The translations under genes and the position numbers were made by a program. The notes beneath the pieces are model-generated. The model saw only the letters and a list, made by a program, of their open reading frames with translations. It did not search any database and was not told the origin of the DNA. A stretch of 64,000 nt of DNA from Rhabdobacter roseus (lineage in GTDB: Bacteria > Bacteroidota > Bacteroidia > Cytophagales > Spirosomataceae). Below are positions 37,979 through 47,120 of the stretch, in pieces. Positions within the stretch are counted from its first letter, which is position 1. Each line of letters starts with the position of its first letter. Location of the stretch: NCBI RefSeq assembly GCF_014202275.1, contig NZ_JACHGF010000003.1, positions 186,001 to 250,000 of the forward strand, read 5' to 3'.

Positions 37979-38998
37979 TTAGGAAGGATTAGGCGAAAAA
38001 ATCACTTTGTTTTTCTGGCGCGAGTACTGAATTCCAAGTACCTGGGAGATGGAGTTCAGGAGTTCGTTGGCATCCACAGCTTTGAACGAACCCGATACCG
38101 TCCAGTCGGCTATTTTCGGATCGGTGATCTCGACGCTCAGGCCGTAGTTTTCGCTGAGGAGCCTGGCTACTTCGCTCAATTTGGTTCCGTCAAACACGTA
38201 GCGGTGTTCGGTCCAGGCGGCGTATTGTTTGGGCTCATCTACTTTTTTTCGTTGCATTACGCCCCCTTCATCCACCGTGACCAGGTCACCCGGCAGCATG
38301 ATCAAGGGTTCTTTAGCCGGGCTGTTGGACATAGGTTGCGATTGTAGCTCTACCTTTCCCCGGTTGAGCACCACCTGCGTGCGGCGGGCGCGGGTATACA
38401 CCGTAAACTCCGTACCCAGTACCACTACGTCCAGCCGATTGCCGGTTTTGACCACAAATTTTTGATCATTGGGCTTATGAACTACCGAAAATTCAGCTTC
38501 GCCATTCAGCAGTACCTCCCGGCTTCGCTGGCCAAAACCAAAGCGAGGTACCCGCAGCGAGGAGTTGGCGTTGAGCGTCACTTTACTCCCATCCGGAAGT
38601 ACCCAGGCCTGGATCTCTCCGGGGGCGGTGGCGTAGGTTTGGTAGGTAATCTCGGATCGAAACAGCCAGCCGGCCAGCAGGAGCACCGCCACCGAAGCCG
38701 CCGCGTACCAGAACATCAGCTGGCGAAATAGGGGCCGTGGCTCGTCGATTGGTGTGGCAGGTACCTCAAGGGGTACTTCGCTGCTACGGGTGGCCACGTA
38801 CTGGCGGTAGCGGTCGATGCCCGCGGCGACGTCCACGGTATACTGCGGGCGGCTGAGCTCCCATTCTACCAGGTAAGCGTAGAACAGCTCTTCGTTTTCC
38901 GGCTTTTTAGCCCATTCGTCGATCATCTTCTTTTGCAAAGCCGACGCATTGCCGTTGAAGTAGTCGAATATGAGCTCCTTAGTGATAGAAAAATCCAT
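37979..38998 (-). CDS. FecR-family anti-sigma factor (block B)
   Basis: This anti-sigma factor (339 aa from the ATG at 38998) is preferred over the longer open frame to 39109, because MDFSITKELIFDYFNGNASA begins like other family members. The membrane helix lies at about 92-110 (FWYAAASVAVLLLAGW). The FecR domain shows WVLPDGSKVTLNANSSLRVP and NGEAEFSVVH. The C-terminal DUF4974 domain shows YVFDGTKLSEVARLLSENYG. It lies between the sigma gene (gap 68 bp) and SusC (gap 77 bp), all on the same strand, unlike block A where sigma is divergent. Confidence 0.93.
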   Translation of the reverse strand: MDFSITKELIFDYFNGNASALQKKMIDEWAKKPENEELFYAYLVEWELSRPQYTVDVAAGIDRYRQYVATRSSEVPLEVPATPIDEPRPLFRQLMFWYAAASVAVLLLAGWLFRSEITYQTYATAPGEIQAWVLPDGSKVTLNANSSLRVPRFGFGQRSREVLLNGEAEFSVVHKPNDQKFVVKTGNRLDVVVLGTEFTVYTRARRTQVVLNRGKVELQSQPMSNSPAKEPLIMLPGDLVTVDEGGVMQRKKVDEPKQYAAWTEHRYVFDGTKLSEVARLLSENYGLSVEITDPKIADWTVSGSFKAVDANELLNSISQVLGIQYSRQKNKVIFSPNPS

Positions 38999-39066
38999 GA
39001 TGCAAGGTGTAGTTTTGAAAAAGACAAGTAACCCGATTCGGGCACTTACACGGCAGGTACTTATTT

Positions 39067-39729
39067 TTAATGTAGTAGCAGTAAAGCCAGCAGTGCCGAA
39101 AGGAGCCATTTATCTTGAATCAACTGCCGAATGGCCTTTCGGGCCCGGTATACCTGTACCTCCACCGTGCGCACCGAAATCTGTAGTTCCTGCGCAATTT
39201 CTTTCAACGCTTTACCTTCAAAATGGAAAAGCAGGTAGATCCGCCGCCGCTGAATCGGCAGGGTATTGATCGCCTTCTCGACGTCCTGGTAGAGCTCGTC
39301 GTACTGCGTGATGGCGTCGGGCTGCTGCGCCTCCGGAATGGGCGACTCGTAGTTTTCGTCCAAAGGGGCATTCCGGCTCAGCTCCCACCGAATGTAGTTG
39401 TAGCCTTTGTTCCGAATGGTTTTGAACAGGTAGGCGCGGTAGGAAGTGGTGATTTGCTGGAAGATATTTTTGGAATAAAACTGGTAAAAAACGTCCGACA
39501 CCAGGTCTTCGGCTATCTCACGGGAGCCCACAAACTTGACGGCATGGGTACATAGCGGCTGGTAGTAACGCTTATACAACAGCTCCACGCCCCGCTCGGG
39601 ATCTTCCTCCAGGGTACGTCTTATGAATAGCTCGTCGTCGTCGGCCAGCTTCGGCTTCTCTGCGCCCATATCCGTTTTGTGAAGGAATGTTTCGTCCGTT
39701 TTTCGATAAAAGGAAGAAGCCTGTACCAT
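39067..39729 (-). CDS. ECF RNA polymerase sigma factor with hydrophobic C-terminal tail
   Basis: This sigma factor is 220 aa from ATG 39729, or 200 aa from the in-frame ATG at 39669. Region 2 is seen in LLYKRYYQPLCTHAVKFVGS and AEDLVSDVFYQFY; region 4 in LPIQRRRIYLLFHFEGKALK and AQELQISVRTVEVQVYRAR. After region 4 the protein ends in DKWLLSALLALLLLH, a strongly hydrophobic tail not needed for the sigma fold. It may contact the membrane or the FecR helix; this is inference. It heads the co-directional sigma-FecR-SusC-SusD set of block B. Confidence 0.92.
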   Translation of the reverse strand: MVQASSFYRKTDETFLHKTDMGAEKPKLADDDELFIRRTLEEDPERGVELLYKRYYQPLCTHAVKFVGSREIAEDLVSDVFYQFYSKNIFQQITTSYRAYLFKTIRNKGYNYIRWELSRNAPLDENYESPIPEAQQPDAITQYDELYQDVEKAINTLPIQRRRIYLLFHFEGKALKEIAQELQISVRTVEVQVYRARKAIRQLIQDKWLLSALLALLLLH

Positions 39730-39844
39730 GCCTATGATAGGGTAAATTTATTCTGATAATATTTTTATTTTCTCCTTAGGCTAGGACAAGTACCTTTCCG
39801 CATAGTACTTACAGTAAAAATTCTTTTTTTCTTATTTAACCCAA

Positions 39845-39873
39845 AAAAAGTTAAAAAAGCCTGTCGGCAGGCC
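39845..39873 (-). terminator. Rho-independent-type terminator after the beta-helix gene
   Basis: On the minus strand the hairpin GCCTG-CCGA-CAGGC is followed by TTTTTT AAC TTTTTTT, a classic terminator layout, about 84 bp beyond the stop of the gene ending at 39957. A second hairpin with a GGTACCCCG-type stem (39878-39912) lies between it and the gene. Confidence 0.75.
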
Positions 39874-39956
39874 ATGAAGGTACCCCGACTAGCCATTGCA
39901 GCCGGGGTACTTCGGGACGGCAGGTACTTAGGTAGACGTAAAAAGCCGGGCCGACC

Positions 39957-41744
39957 CTACTGAGGCCCGTACTTTTCGGGATGGGCGGGAGCCCCCAACG
40001 GCACGTTGATGTGCCAGGCATAGCGGTTTACCTGGTTGGACTTGATGATCTGCTGCTCGGTTTGCTCACCCCCATTTCCGTGAATACGCATGGTAGACGA
40101 AATAATCTTGTGGAGCTTGATGGGATACGCCTCCCGGGGGTTGGTCAGGTTCTGGAAGTAGTTGCGAGCCAGCTCGATGTTGGCCCCGCCTTCGTCTACG
40201 TAAATGCCCGCGTTGATGGTGTACCCACCGCCGATGTTATGAATCCAGTTGTCCAGGACGCGGGTACCGGGCTGGTTGCCCACCAGGTAGATACCGGCTC
40301 CATCGCTGAGGTACTTCATGCCGTCGCGGACCTCGTTCCAGGCTATGAGGTTGTGGTGGCAGTTGGTCTGCAGCGTATCCCAGCGCCAGCCGATGCTCAT
40401 GCCGGAGTAGGGGAAATCTTCCAGGAGGTTGTGAAGTACCTCGTTATGGTGCGCGTACCCGATCCAGATTCCCACGGAGCCCTGGTCGGTGGTGGCAAAA
40501 TTGCGCAGGTGGTTGTTCCGAATCACGTTGTGGTGGCTTACCTCGCGCGGGTTCGCAAAATCCTTGTGCAGCGGGTGCCCATCGCCCACAAAGGACTCGC
40601 GGTAGCCTACCTGAATCACGTTGGCTCCCACATCCTCGAAGCTATTTTTCTCAATCAGGTTGTACGAACTACCTACCCCCAGCGTCACAGCGCCTTCGCC
40701 CAACCCCTCGAAGCGGCAGCCTCGGATCTGGCTGTGTTCGACCCAGCGCAGCATCAGCGCCGCCACGGGCGCGTACACCGGGCTTTCGCGGGTAGTACCC
40801 CAGTAGCCCGCCTGAATGCCTTTGCGGCCGATGGGCGTCAGTGCCCAGTCGGTACCCGTAAAGCGGATTCCCTGGAGGGTAATACGCTGTAGAGGCGCGT
40901 CCTCCTGCCCTTCCAGCACCAGCAACGTGGACGCTACCGGGTACTCAATCGTTTTCGAAGCCGGATTCGTTTTCGATACCAGGTACAGCTCTTGGCGTAG
41001 CGAATCGAGAAACCACTCGTTTTCGATGTCGGCAAAGAGCAGGGCGTTTTCAAAGTGCGCACGGTCGATGTTCTCGATTTTCCGCGAGCTGGCTTCCGGG
41101 CCGGGGTAATCGGCGGTAAGTACGGTCTGGGAAGGGATGTCGAAGCGGGCAATTTTTTGCCGCACGTAGTGCCAAAAACCCGTGATGTGCAGCTCCGCTC
41201 CCGCCACCTTCGCTAAGTCCGACGGCAGCTTGCCCGTAAAGACCAGCCGGTGTTGGTCTACCTGTACGGTATCGGGTTCCAGCCAGGTACCTTCGTTGGG
41301 AAAGCGGGCGCGGATTGCCCTTTTTCCGTCAATAAAGAGCTGGTTAAAGTACCCCTTGACGGGTACTTTCCAAAGGCCCGGCTCGACCGACTGCCACGTT
41401 CCCTGCACCGTACGGTTGCCCGAAAGTACCACGGCCTCGTCGGCCTGCGCGCTGATCGTGAGCTTGTTTTGCGGGCCCAACCCAAGCCTACTATCGACCC
41501 GGATGGGTTCAGAGACGGCATAGGTACCTCCGCGCAGGATGATCCGGTACTCGGCCGTGGGTTGTTTTTTCTCCCGGCGAAGCGCATCCAGCGCTTTCTC
41601 GAGCGTACGAAAGGGCCGCTGGGTACTTAGTCCGGTCTGGCTGTCTTTGCCCTGAGGCGATACGTACCAGGTTTTCTGGGCCGGACTCAGGGTACTTTGC
41701 AAGATCAATACGAGCCCAAGGATGGGTACTTGAAGGAAGTTCAT
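39957..41744 (-). CDS. Right-handed parallel beta-helix glycan-active protein (GH141-like)
   Basis: This 595-aa secreted protein has signal peptide MNFLQVPILGLVLILQSTLS. The N-terminus TWYVSPQGKDSQTGLSTQRP and RIILRGGTYAVSEPIRV are typical of beta-helix glycosidases and lyases. LFIDGKRAIRARFPNEGTWL resembles the insert seen in GH141/GH120-type enzymes. Central coils repeat asparagine-rich turns such as HHNVIRNNHLRNF and HHNEVLHNLLEDFPYSG. The fold is clear; the exact family and substrate are not. It is the last gene of block C, followed by a terminator. Confidence 0.75.
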   Translation of the reverse strand: MNFLQVPILGLVLILQSTLSPAQKTWYVSPQGKDSQTGLSTQRPFRTLEKALDALRREKKQPTAEYRIILRGGTYAVSEPIRVDSRLGLGPQNKLTISAQADEAVVLSGNRTVQGTWQSVEPGLWKVPVKGYFNQLFIDGKRAIRARFPNEGTWLEPDTVQVDQHRLVFTGKLPSDLAKVAGAELHITGFWHYVRQKIARFDIPSQTVLTADYPGPEASSRKIENIDRAHFENALLFADIENEWFLDSLRQELYLVSKTNPASKTIEYPVASTLLVLEGQEDAPLQRITLQGIRFTGTDWALTPIGRKGIQAGYWGTTRESPVYAPVAALMLRWVEHSQIRGCRFEGLGEGAVTLGVGSSYNLIEKNSFEDVGANVIQVGYRESFVGDGHPLHKDFANPREVSHHNVIRNNHLRNFATTDQGSVGIWIGYAHHNEVLHNLLEDFPYSGMSIGWRWDTLQTNCHHNLIAWNEVRDGMKYLSDGAGIYLVGNQPGTRVLDNWIHNIGGGYTINAGIYVDEGGANIELARNYFQNLTNPREAYPIKLHKIISSTMRIHGNGGEQTEQQIIKSNQVNRYAWHINVPLGAPAHPEKYGPQ

Positions 41745-41779
41745 GGGGGTACTTGGGGTTTAGCGAGTCAAAAAAAGTC

Positions 41780-43354
41780 TTAATTGAAATACACGTAAAG
41801 CGAGATCATGACCAGCGCCAGCAGCGCCCAGCCCAGCCATACGTCCTTGCTTTCGGAGGGCGTATAGCCAGCCCTCTGGTAGGCCTGGGGCAAGGTGGGA
41901 AAGCCCGCCTCTTCCGGTGCCGGAGCCGTGAGCAGCGACACGACGATCATAAACAGCAGCAGCGCAATGAACAAGAAAAAGGAGATCAGCAGAAAATGCG
42001 GATAAAATGCCCGGGAAGGATAGTGCGACAGGTACCCCAGCCCGATCAGCAGCGAGGGGATGTTGCCCAGCGCCAGGGTATAAAAGGCCGCTTGGCCCGT
42101 CGCTCTTTTCCAGAATACCCCCGTGAGAAACACCACCGTGAGGGAGGGCGCCAGAAAGGAAAAAATCGAGTTGACAATTTCAAACAAACTCAACCCCACG
42201 ATGGCGCTCTGCCCAAAGGCAATGAGCATGGCCAGCGCGCACAAACCGCCCATGCTCCAGCGCCCCACGCGTACCGATTGCTCGGGCGATAGGTCGGGAT
42301 TGACGTGTTTTTTGTAAATATCCAGGGTAAAAACGGTGCTGCCCGAGTTGAACATGGACGTAATGGTACTGATCAGGGCCGCCACCAGGGCCGAAATCAC
42401 CAGCCCGATGAGCCCGTGCGGCAGGTAGTTGACTACCATCGTCATGAAGGCTTCGTCGGGGTGCTTCAGGTCGGGGTGCAGGGCCGCGCACAAAATGCCC
42501 GGCAGCAGAAAAATAACCGGGATAAGTACCTTCAGGTAGCTGGCAAAAAGTACCCCCCGCTGGCCCTCGCGCAGGTTCTTCCCCCCCAGCGCATTCTGAA
42601 CGATGGTCTGGTTGGCGCACCAGTACCACACGCCCATGACGGGGTACCCCAGCACGATGGCGTACCAGGGATAGGAGGCGTCGGAAGCGGGCCGAAACAA
42701 ATGCCAGTGGCTGGCGGGTACCTGGCTCCACAACGCACCCCACCCGCCTACCTCTCGAAAACCCACCACCGTAAGGATACCACAGGCCCCAATCATCAGC
42801 AGCGACTGAAAGGAGTCGGTGAGTGCCACGGCCTTGAGCCCGCCCATGACCGTAAAGCTGACCGCCAGCAGCGCCACCAGCACGATACAGCCCGTGATGG
42901 GCCAGCCCGTGATCTGGCTCACGAGCAGCGAACCCGCAAAAAGGACCGACCCGGCCCCGATGCTGATCTGGATAAAGATGATCCAGGACAGGACGTTCCG
43001 GCTGCGCTCGCCAAACCGGTGCCGAATGAACTCCGGCATGGTGGTGATGCGCAAACCGGCGTAGTAGGGCAAGAAAAACATCGCCAGCAGCAAGATGAAT
43101 ACCCACGCCAGCCACTCGAAGTTGCTGGCCACCATGCCGTAGGCAAAGGCCAGGCCGCAGTTGCTGATCATGGCCATGGGGCTGATGTTAGTACCAAAAA
43201 TGGATAGCCCGATGGTCTTCCAGCCCAGGCTGCGCCCGGCCAGAAACAGATCCTGCTGCGCTTCTTTTTTTCGGCTTACCCAAATACCTAAGCCCGCCAG
43301 GGCCAGGATGTAGAGCGCAATGACCGTATAATCTAAAGGAGTGAGGTAGTTCAT
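41780..43354 (-). CDS. Sodium:solute symporter (SSS family)
   Basis: This 524-aa inner-membrane transporter has about 13-14 hydrophobic helices. SSS features include an N-terminal GRSLGWKTIGLSIFGTNISP block, ITTMPEFIRHRFGERSRNVL and ALVAALISTITSMFNSGSTV, all typical of sodium-coupled sugar, sialate or carboxylate importers. It probably takes up the monosaccharide or uronate released in the periplasm. It starts 18 bp after the FAD oxidoreductase stop and is followed 35 bp later by the beta-helix gene, so it is part of block C. The solute cannot be predicted from the sequence alone. Confidence 0.92.
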   Translation of the reverse strand: MNYLTPLDYTVIALYILALAGLGIWVSRKKEAQQDLFLAGRSLGWKTIGLSIFGTNISPMAMISNCGLAFAYGMVASNFEWLAWVFILLLAMFFLPYYAGLRITTMPEFIRHRFGERSRNVLSWIIFIQISIGAGSVLFAGSLLVSQITGWPITGCIVLVALLAVSFTVMGGLKAVALTDSFQSLLMIGACGILTVVGFREVGGWGALWSQVPASHWHLFRPASDASYPWYAIVLGYPVMGVWYWCANQTIVQNALGGKNLREGQRGVLFASYLKVLIPVIFLLPGILCAALHPDLKHPDEAFMTMVVNYLPHGLIGLVISALVAALISTITSMFNSGSTVFTLDIYKKHVNPDLSPEQSVRVGRWSMGGLCALAMLIAFGQSAIVGLSLFEIVNSIFSFLAPSLTVVFLTGVFWKRATGQAAFYTLALGNIPSLLIGLGYLSHYPSRAFYPHFLLISFFLFIALLLFMIVVSLLTAPAPEEAGFPTLPQAYQRAGYTPSESKDVWLGWALLALVMISLYVYFN

Positions 43355-43372
43355 GGGTAAATAAGAAAAGGG

Positions 43373-44848
43373 CTAAGTACCTTCATTTTCCTCGGCCAGG
43401 TACTGAAGCAATTCGGCTTTGAGCGGGTGGTGCAGCTGGACGTGCTGCGCTTCCAGTTGGGCTCTAAGTACCTGGTAGTCTAGCTCATCCCAGGTACTTA
43501 GCCCCGCCTCAAGCGCCACAAAAACGGCCGTCCCGGCCGCCTGGCCCAGTTGCATCATGGTTCGGGAAAGCCGACAGCTCGACGCCGCCAGGGAGCTCAG
43601 GCTCGCGCCCCGGGAGGCGATGAGCAGATTCTGAAAGCCCCGCGGAATCAGGCAGCGGAAAGGTACCCCGTAGGGCTCGGCTAGCTCCACGCAGCCCGCC
43701 CGGCCCGTGGAGTTGCCGTGCGTGTCCATGGGGTGATCTACCAGTGTGATGAGGTCCGGATGCGCTTGCCCCGAAAGCCCCGCCCGCACGTCGTGCTCGG
43801 TCAGGACGTACTCGCCCAAGATCCGGGTCGATTCCCGTACACCCAGTGCCTCGGCCTCGGCGATGCGCGTGTAGCGCTGAAACCGCGGAAAGGTACTTTG
43901 CAGGTAGTGCCAATGGGCCAGCGTCCGGCGGCGGCACTCTTCCCGCACGGTATCGGGGTCCCAGGTCCGGAAAGTACCCCCGTCCATGGTAGGGAGCATA
44001 TTGACGTTAAAATCGCCGTTGGGGTACTGCACAAAGCTCGTGAGCGGAAAGCACTCGCTCCACCAGCAGTCGGCCGGGATCCCCGCCGGTAGCGGATCTA
44101 CGGCGGCCAAAGAGCGGGGCGCAATCCTAAATATCAGCGACACGCCGTTGACCTTCGGCGTAGGTACTTCGGGGGCACTGGGCTCGTCGAACCGGCTGCG
44201 GGGCTCCTGCCCGTAGAGCGTCTGAGCCCCTACGGCCTGGCACAAAAAACCGCTTTCGGTGGCATCGATGAAGTACCTGGCCCGCGCTTCGGTGCCGTCG
44301 GAGAGCCGCAGCGCCTCCACCCGGCCGCCGCGCTCCGTGGCGCTCGTAAAGGAAACCCCCGTACGAACCTCCACGGTAGGTAGTTCGGCCAGCAGGGTTT
44401 CCACTACCTGCTGATAGGCCGCGGGCTCGAAAGGTACCCCGTGCCAATGCCGCCGCACAAAGGCTTCGTCGGCCGCCAGCGACTCCGCCCCGTGCCGCCG
44501 CAGCGTGTCCAGGTAGGTTAGCGCGGGGTTGATCGTGAGCCAGGCCCCCGCCGGAAAGGTACTTCGGCCCGAGGCATCCGGCCAGGCGCAGTGCTCACTG
44601 AACTCGTAGATCCCCACGGCCTCGGGTAGTTGCTTGAGCCTTTTATAAATAGTAAAAGGAATACCCGTACCGCCCACCCCCATCTCCCACACCGATACGC
44701 CACCCAGGGCGGCGTTGCCCCCCAGGCGCGGCGCTTTTTCCAGCAAAAGTACCCTAAGCCCCAGCCTACCCGCCGCCAGGGCCGCCCCGATGCCGCCACT
44801 ACCCGCACCTACCACCACGACCTCGTACGTATTGGCTGCTTCACTCAT
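43373..44848 (-). CDS. FAD-dependent oxidoreductase (FAD_oxidored family)
   Basis: This 491-aa flavoprotein starts at 44848 (MSEAANTYEVVVVGAGSGG). The longer open frame would overlap the SDR gene and lacks a sensible leader. The N-terminal Rossmann motif GAGSGGIGAALAAGRLGL and the acidic end LLLEKAPRLGG bind ADP of FAD. YFIDATESGFLC and the C-terminal GLSSLAASSCRLSRTM-like stretch match proteins often annotated as FAD-dependent or xanthan-lyase-associated oxidoreductases in polysaccharide loci. No signal peptide was seen, so it is likely cytosolic. The role may be oxidation or dehydration of an imported sugar; this is not established. Confidence 0.85.
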   Translation of the reverse strand: MSEAANTYEVVVVGAGSGGIGAALAAGRLGLRVLLLEKAPRLGGNAALGGVSVWEMGVGGTGIPFTIYKRLKQLPEAVGIYEFSEHCAWPDASGRSTFPAGAWLTINPALTYLDTLRRHGAESLAADEAFVRRHWHGVPFEPAAYQQVVETLLAELPTVEVRTGVSFTSATERGGRVEALRLSDGTEARARYFIDATESGFLCQAVGAQTLYGQEPRSRFDEPSAPEVPTPKVNGVSLIFRIAPRSLAAVDPLPAGIPADCWWSECFPLTSFVQYPNGDFNVNMLPTMDGGTFRTWDPDTVREECRRRTLAHWHYLQSTFPRFQRYTRIAEAEALGVRESTRILGEYVLTEHDVRAGLSGQAHPDLITLVDHPMDTHGNSTGRAGCVELAEPYGVPFRCLIPRGFQNLLIASRGASLSSLAASSCRLSRTMMQLGQAAGTAVFVALEAGLSTWDELDYQVLRAQLEAQHVQLHHPLKAELLQYLAEENEGT

Positions 44849-44862
44849 ACATTCAATAGGAA

Positions 44863-45591
44863 TTAGTAAGGAACAATTTCCTGAATAAGGGGTAATAACG
44901 TAAGCTCGGGCACCACCAGGTGCGCCGGGAGCGTACAAATATCTACCACGACCCGCCCCATGTCCTGCGGACTAATGGCCTGGGCGGCGATACTTTCTTC
45001 AAAAGAAGGAATATGGGAGCTCTCCTGAAAGCCCGTGGCGCCCCAGGAAGGTACCAGCACGGTAGCCCGCACGTGGTGGGGGCGCAGCTCGACGTACAGC
45101 GACTTCGAAAATTGGTTCAGCCCAGCTTTGGCCGCCGCGTAGATCCCCCAGCCTTCCCAAGCCTGGACCGCACAAACCGACGACACCGAAATAATAGTAC
45201 CGCTGCGCTGCGCCTGCATCACCTTGGCCGCCCGCTTACTTCCCAAAATCGCCGCCACCAGGTTGACCTGAATGCTCTGCACAATGTCCTCGTCGGACTG
45301 CTCGCTGATGGGGCTAATGGCGATCCCGCCCCCCGCGTTATTGACCAGGATGTCCAGGCGGCCCGATTCGGCCAGCACCGTAGCAAACACCCGGTCCCAG
45401 TCGGCGGGGCTGGTGGCGTCAGCTACCAAGGCTTTGGCACCGATTTCCTCGGCTACGTCGAAGAGTTTTTCGGCCCGACGCGCCGTGATCCATACGGTAC
45501 ATCCTTCCGCCAGCAGCGCCTGCGCTATTCCTTTTCCAAATCCCTCGGAACCTCCCGTAACAATCGCTACGGCCTTTTCTAGTTTTTTCAT
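44863..45591 (-). CDS. Short-chain dehydrogenase/reductase
   Basis: This classical SDR of 242 aa has the cofactor motif TGGSEGFGKGIA (13-24). NNAGGG (about 90), the catalytic serine in VSSVCAVQ and YAAAK (about 155-159) are also seen. Such enzymes oxidise or reduce sugar, uronate or keto-sugar intermediates with NAD(P). It lies 14 bp upstream of the FAD oxidoreductase and 39 bp downstream of a sulfatase on the same strand, so it is likely a catabolic enzyme of block C. Confidence 0.92.
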   Translation of the reverse strand: MKKLEKAVAIVTGGSEGFGKGIAQALLAEGCTVWITARRAEKLFDVAEEIGAKALVADATSPADWDRVFATVLAESGRLDILVNNAGGGIAISPISEQSDEDIVQSIQVNLVAAILGSKRAAKVMQAQRSGTIISVSSVCAVQAWEGWGIYAAAKAGLNQFSKSLYVELRPHHVRATVLVPSWGATGFQESSHIPSFEESIAAQAISPQDMGRVVVDICTLPAHLVVPELTLLPLIQEIVPY

Positions 45592-45630
45592 TCAGCGAAT
45601 TAAGTAATATAACAAATAATTAAATAGGTA

Positions 45631-47106
45631 CTATTTACGTCCCGGCCAGGGGTAATCATTTTTACCCACCGAAGCATCGACGGGCCCGGCCGGAAGCGTT
45701 TTGTGCCAGTCCAGGAGGTACTTCATCAGTCGTTGGGTTACTTTGGGCTCTTCGGCCGCCCGGTTACGTAGCTCGGAGGGGTCTTGCCGGAGATGATACA
45801 GTTCCACCCGGCTGCGGTCGGGATTCATGAGCAACTTCCAGTCCTGATCCCGGATGGCCAGCTGCGGGCTGCGGTCGAGCACGTGGCCCGGAATAGCGTA
45901 ACGCCACTCCCAGCACAGGGGCCGTCGGCGCGGCGTGGGTTTGCCAAGCCAGGCCGCCGACAGGTCCTCCCCGTCGATGGCGAGGGTACTTGGCTGAGAA
46001 ACCCCGCAGAGGCGCAGCACCGAGGGCAACAGATCCACGCCGCTGACTACGGTGGTGGAGTCGATGGTACCTGCGGGTACTTTGCCGCTCCATTTTACAA
46101 TAAAAGGTACCCGAATACCGCCTTCGTACAGGCTGCGCTTCCGCCCCCGAAAGGGGCCGTTACTGCCCGCCGCGCTGTGCGCGGCGTTTTCTACCGCCAT
46201 GTCCTCAGGACCATTATCACTGGAAAAAATAAGGATGGTATTCTCATATACCCCCAGCTGTACCAGGCGGTCGATCAGCCGACCGATCTGCCGGTCCATC
46301 TCGGTCATGGCGGCAAAGTACACCTGCGGCGCGCCGTAGAAAGGAATCTCGGCCTGGTAGTGCTTGCGGGCGTAGGGTTTGGCGGAGGCCCCGTTCTCAA
46401 ATTCCCGGAGCTGCTCCTCCGAAGGAGCCAGCACGGCGTGCGGATCGACCAGCCACATGTTTACGTAGAAAGGCCGGGCTGGGTGGTGTTTTTCAATAAA
46501 ACCCAGCGCTTCGTCTACGACCATTCCCGTAGCCCGGGGGCGATTGGCCGGTGCCCAAAGGTCGAAGTCGGCGGTATCGCGACTGGTGTTGGTGATGAAA
46601 TACTCGTTGCCGTAGCTACCGGGCAGGGGCGCGTCCGGGCTGTGCCCCAGGTGCCACTTCCCGATTTGCGCCGTAGCGTAGCCCGCCTGCCGCAGCAATC
46701 CGGGGAGCGTCGGCAAGGACGGATTCAGGTAGTTGGCCATGCCGCGTTGCTGGTTGGCCTCGGGCGTAGCCAAATGACCGTGGATACTGTCGCGCGCCGG
46801 GTAGCGCCCCGTCAGGAAGGCCGCCCGGCTGGGCGAGCATACCGAGCCGTTGACGTAAAACTCCGTAAACAGCCGCCCTTCGCGCGCCAGGCGGTCGATC
46901 GCGGGCGTTTTGAAGCGCCGGTTCCCGTAGCAACCGGCGTCGCCCCAGCCCATGTCATCGGCCAGGATAAAAATGACATTGGGCCGAGGTACCTTGGAGG
47001 GTTGTGCTTCTACCTGATACGTACCCACTAAAAGTACCCAAAGCAAGTACCTGGTTATTAGTTTATAACTACCCATCCTTTTTCTTATCAATGAGGCTCT
47101 ACCCAC
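45631..47106 (-). CDS. S1-family sulfatase (arylsulfatase A-like)
   Basis: This secreted sulfatase is 491 aa from 47106, or 481 aa from the ATG at 47076, which begins a clean signal peptide (MGSYKLITRYLLWVLLVGTY) and is likely the true start. RPNVIFILADDMGWGDAGCY binds the metal ion. Cys90 in SVCSPSRAAFLTGRYPAR is the formylglycine residue. IGKWHLGH and IFSSDNGPEDM are further family motifs. The stop-to-start gap to SusD is 14 bp (30 bp from 47076... 47121 region), so it is co-transcribed with SusCD of block C. Confidence 0.94.
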   Translation of the reverse strand: MGRASLIRKRMGSYKLITRYLLWVLLVGTYQVEAQPSKVPRPNVIFILADDMGWGDAGCYGNRRFKTPAIDRLAREGRLFTEFYVNGSVCSPSRAAFLTGRYPARDSIHGHLATPEANQQRGMANYLNPSLPTLPGLLRQAGYATAQIGKWHLGHSPDAPLPGSYGNEYFITNTSRDTADFDLWAPANRPRATGMVVDEALGFIEKHHPARPFYVNMWLVDPHAVLAPSEEQLREFENGASAKPYARKHYQAEIPFYGAPQVYFAAMTEMDRQIGRLIDRLVQLGVYENTILIFSSDNGPEDMAVENAAHSAAGSNGPFRGRKRSLYEGGIRVPFIVKWSGKVPAGTIDSTTVVSGVDLLPSVLRLCGVSQPSTLAIDGEDLSAAWLGKPTPRRRPLCWEWRYAIPGHVLDRSPQLAIRDQDWKLLMNPDRSRVELYHLRQDPSELRNRAAEEPKVTQRLMKYLLDWHKTLPAGPVDASVGKNDYPWPGRK

Positions 47107-47120
47107 CTTACTCTCGTTTA

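Noticed and set aside
45784-47031. A 415-codon plus-strand open frame antisense to a sulfatase
   Set aside because: The sulfatase has intact signature and metal residues; the antisense translation resembles no family.
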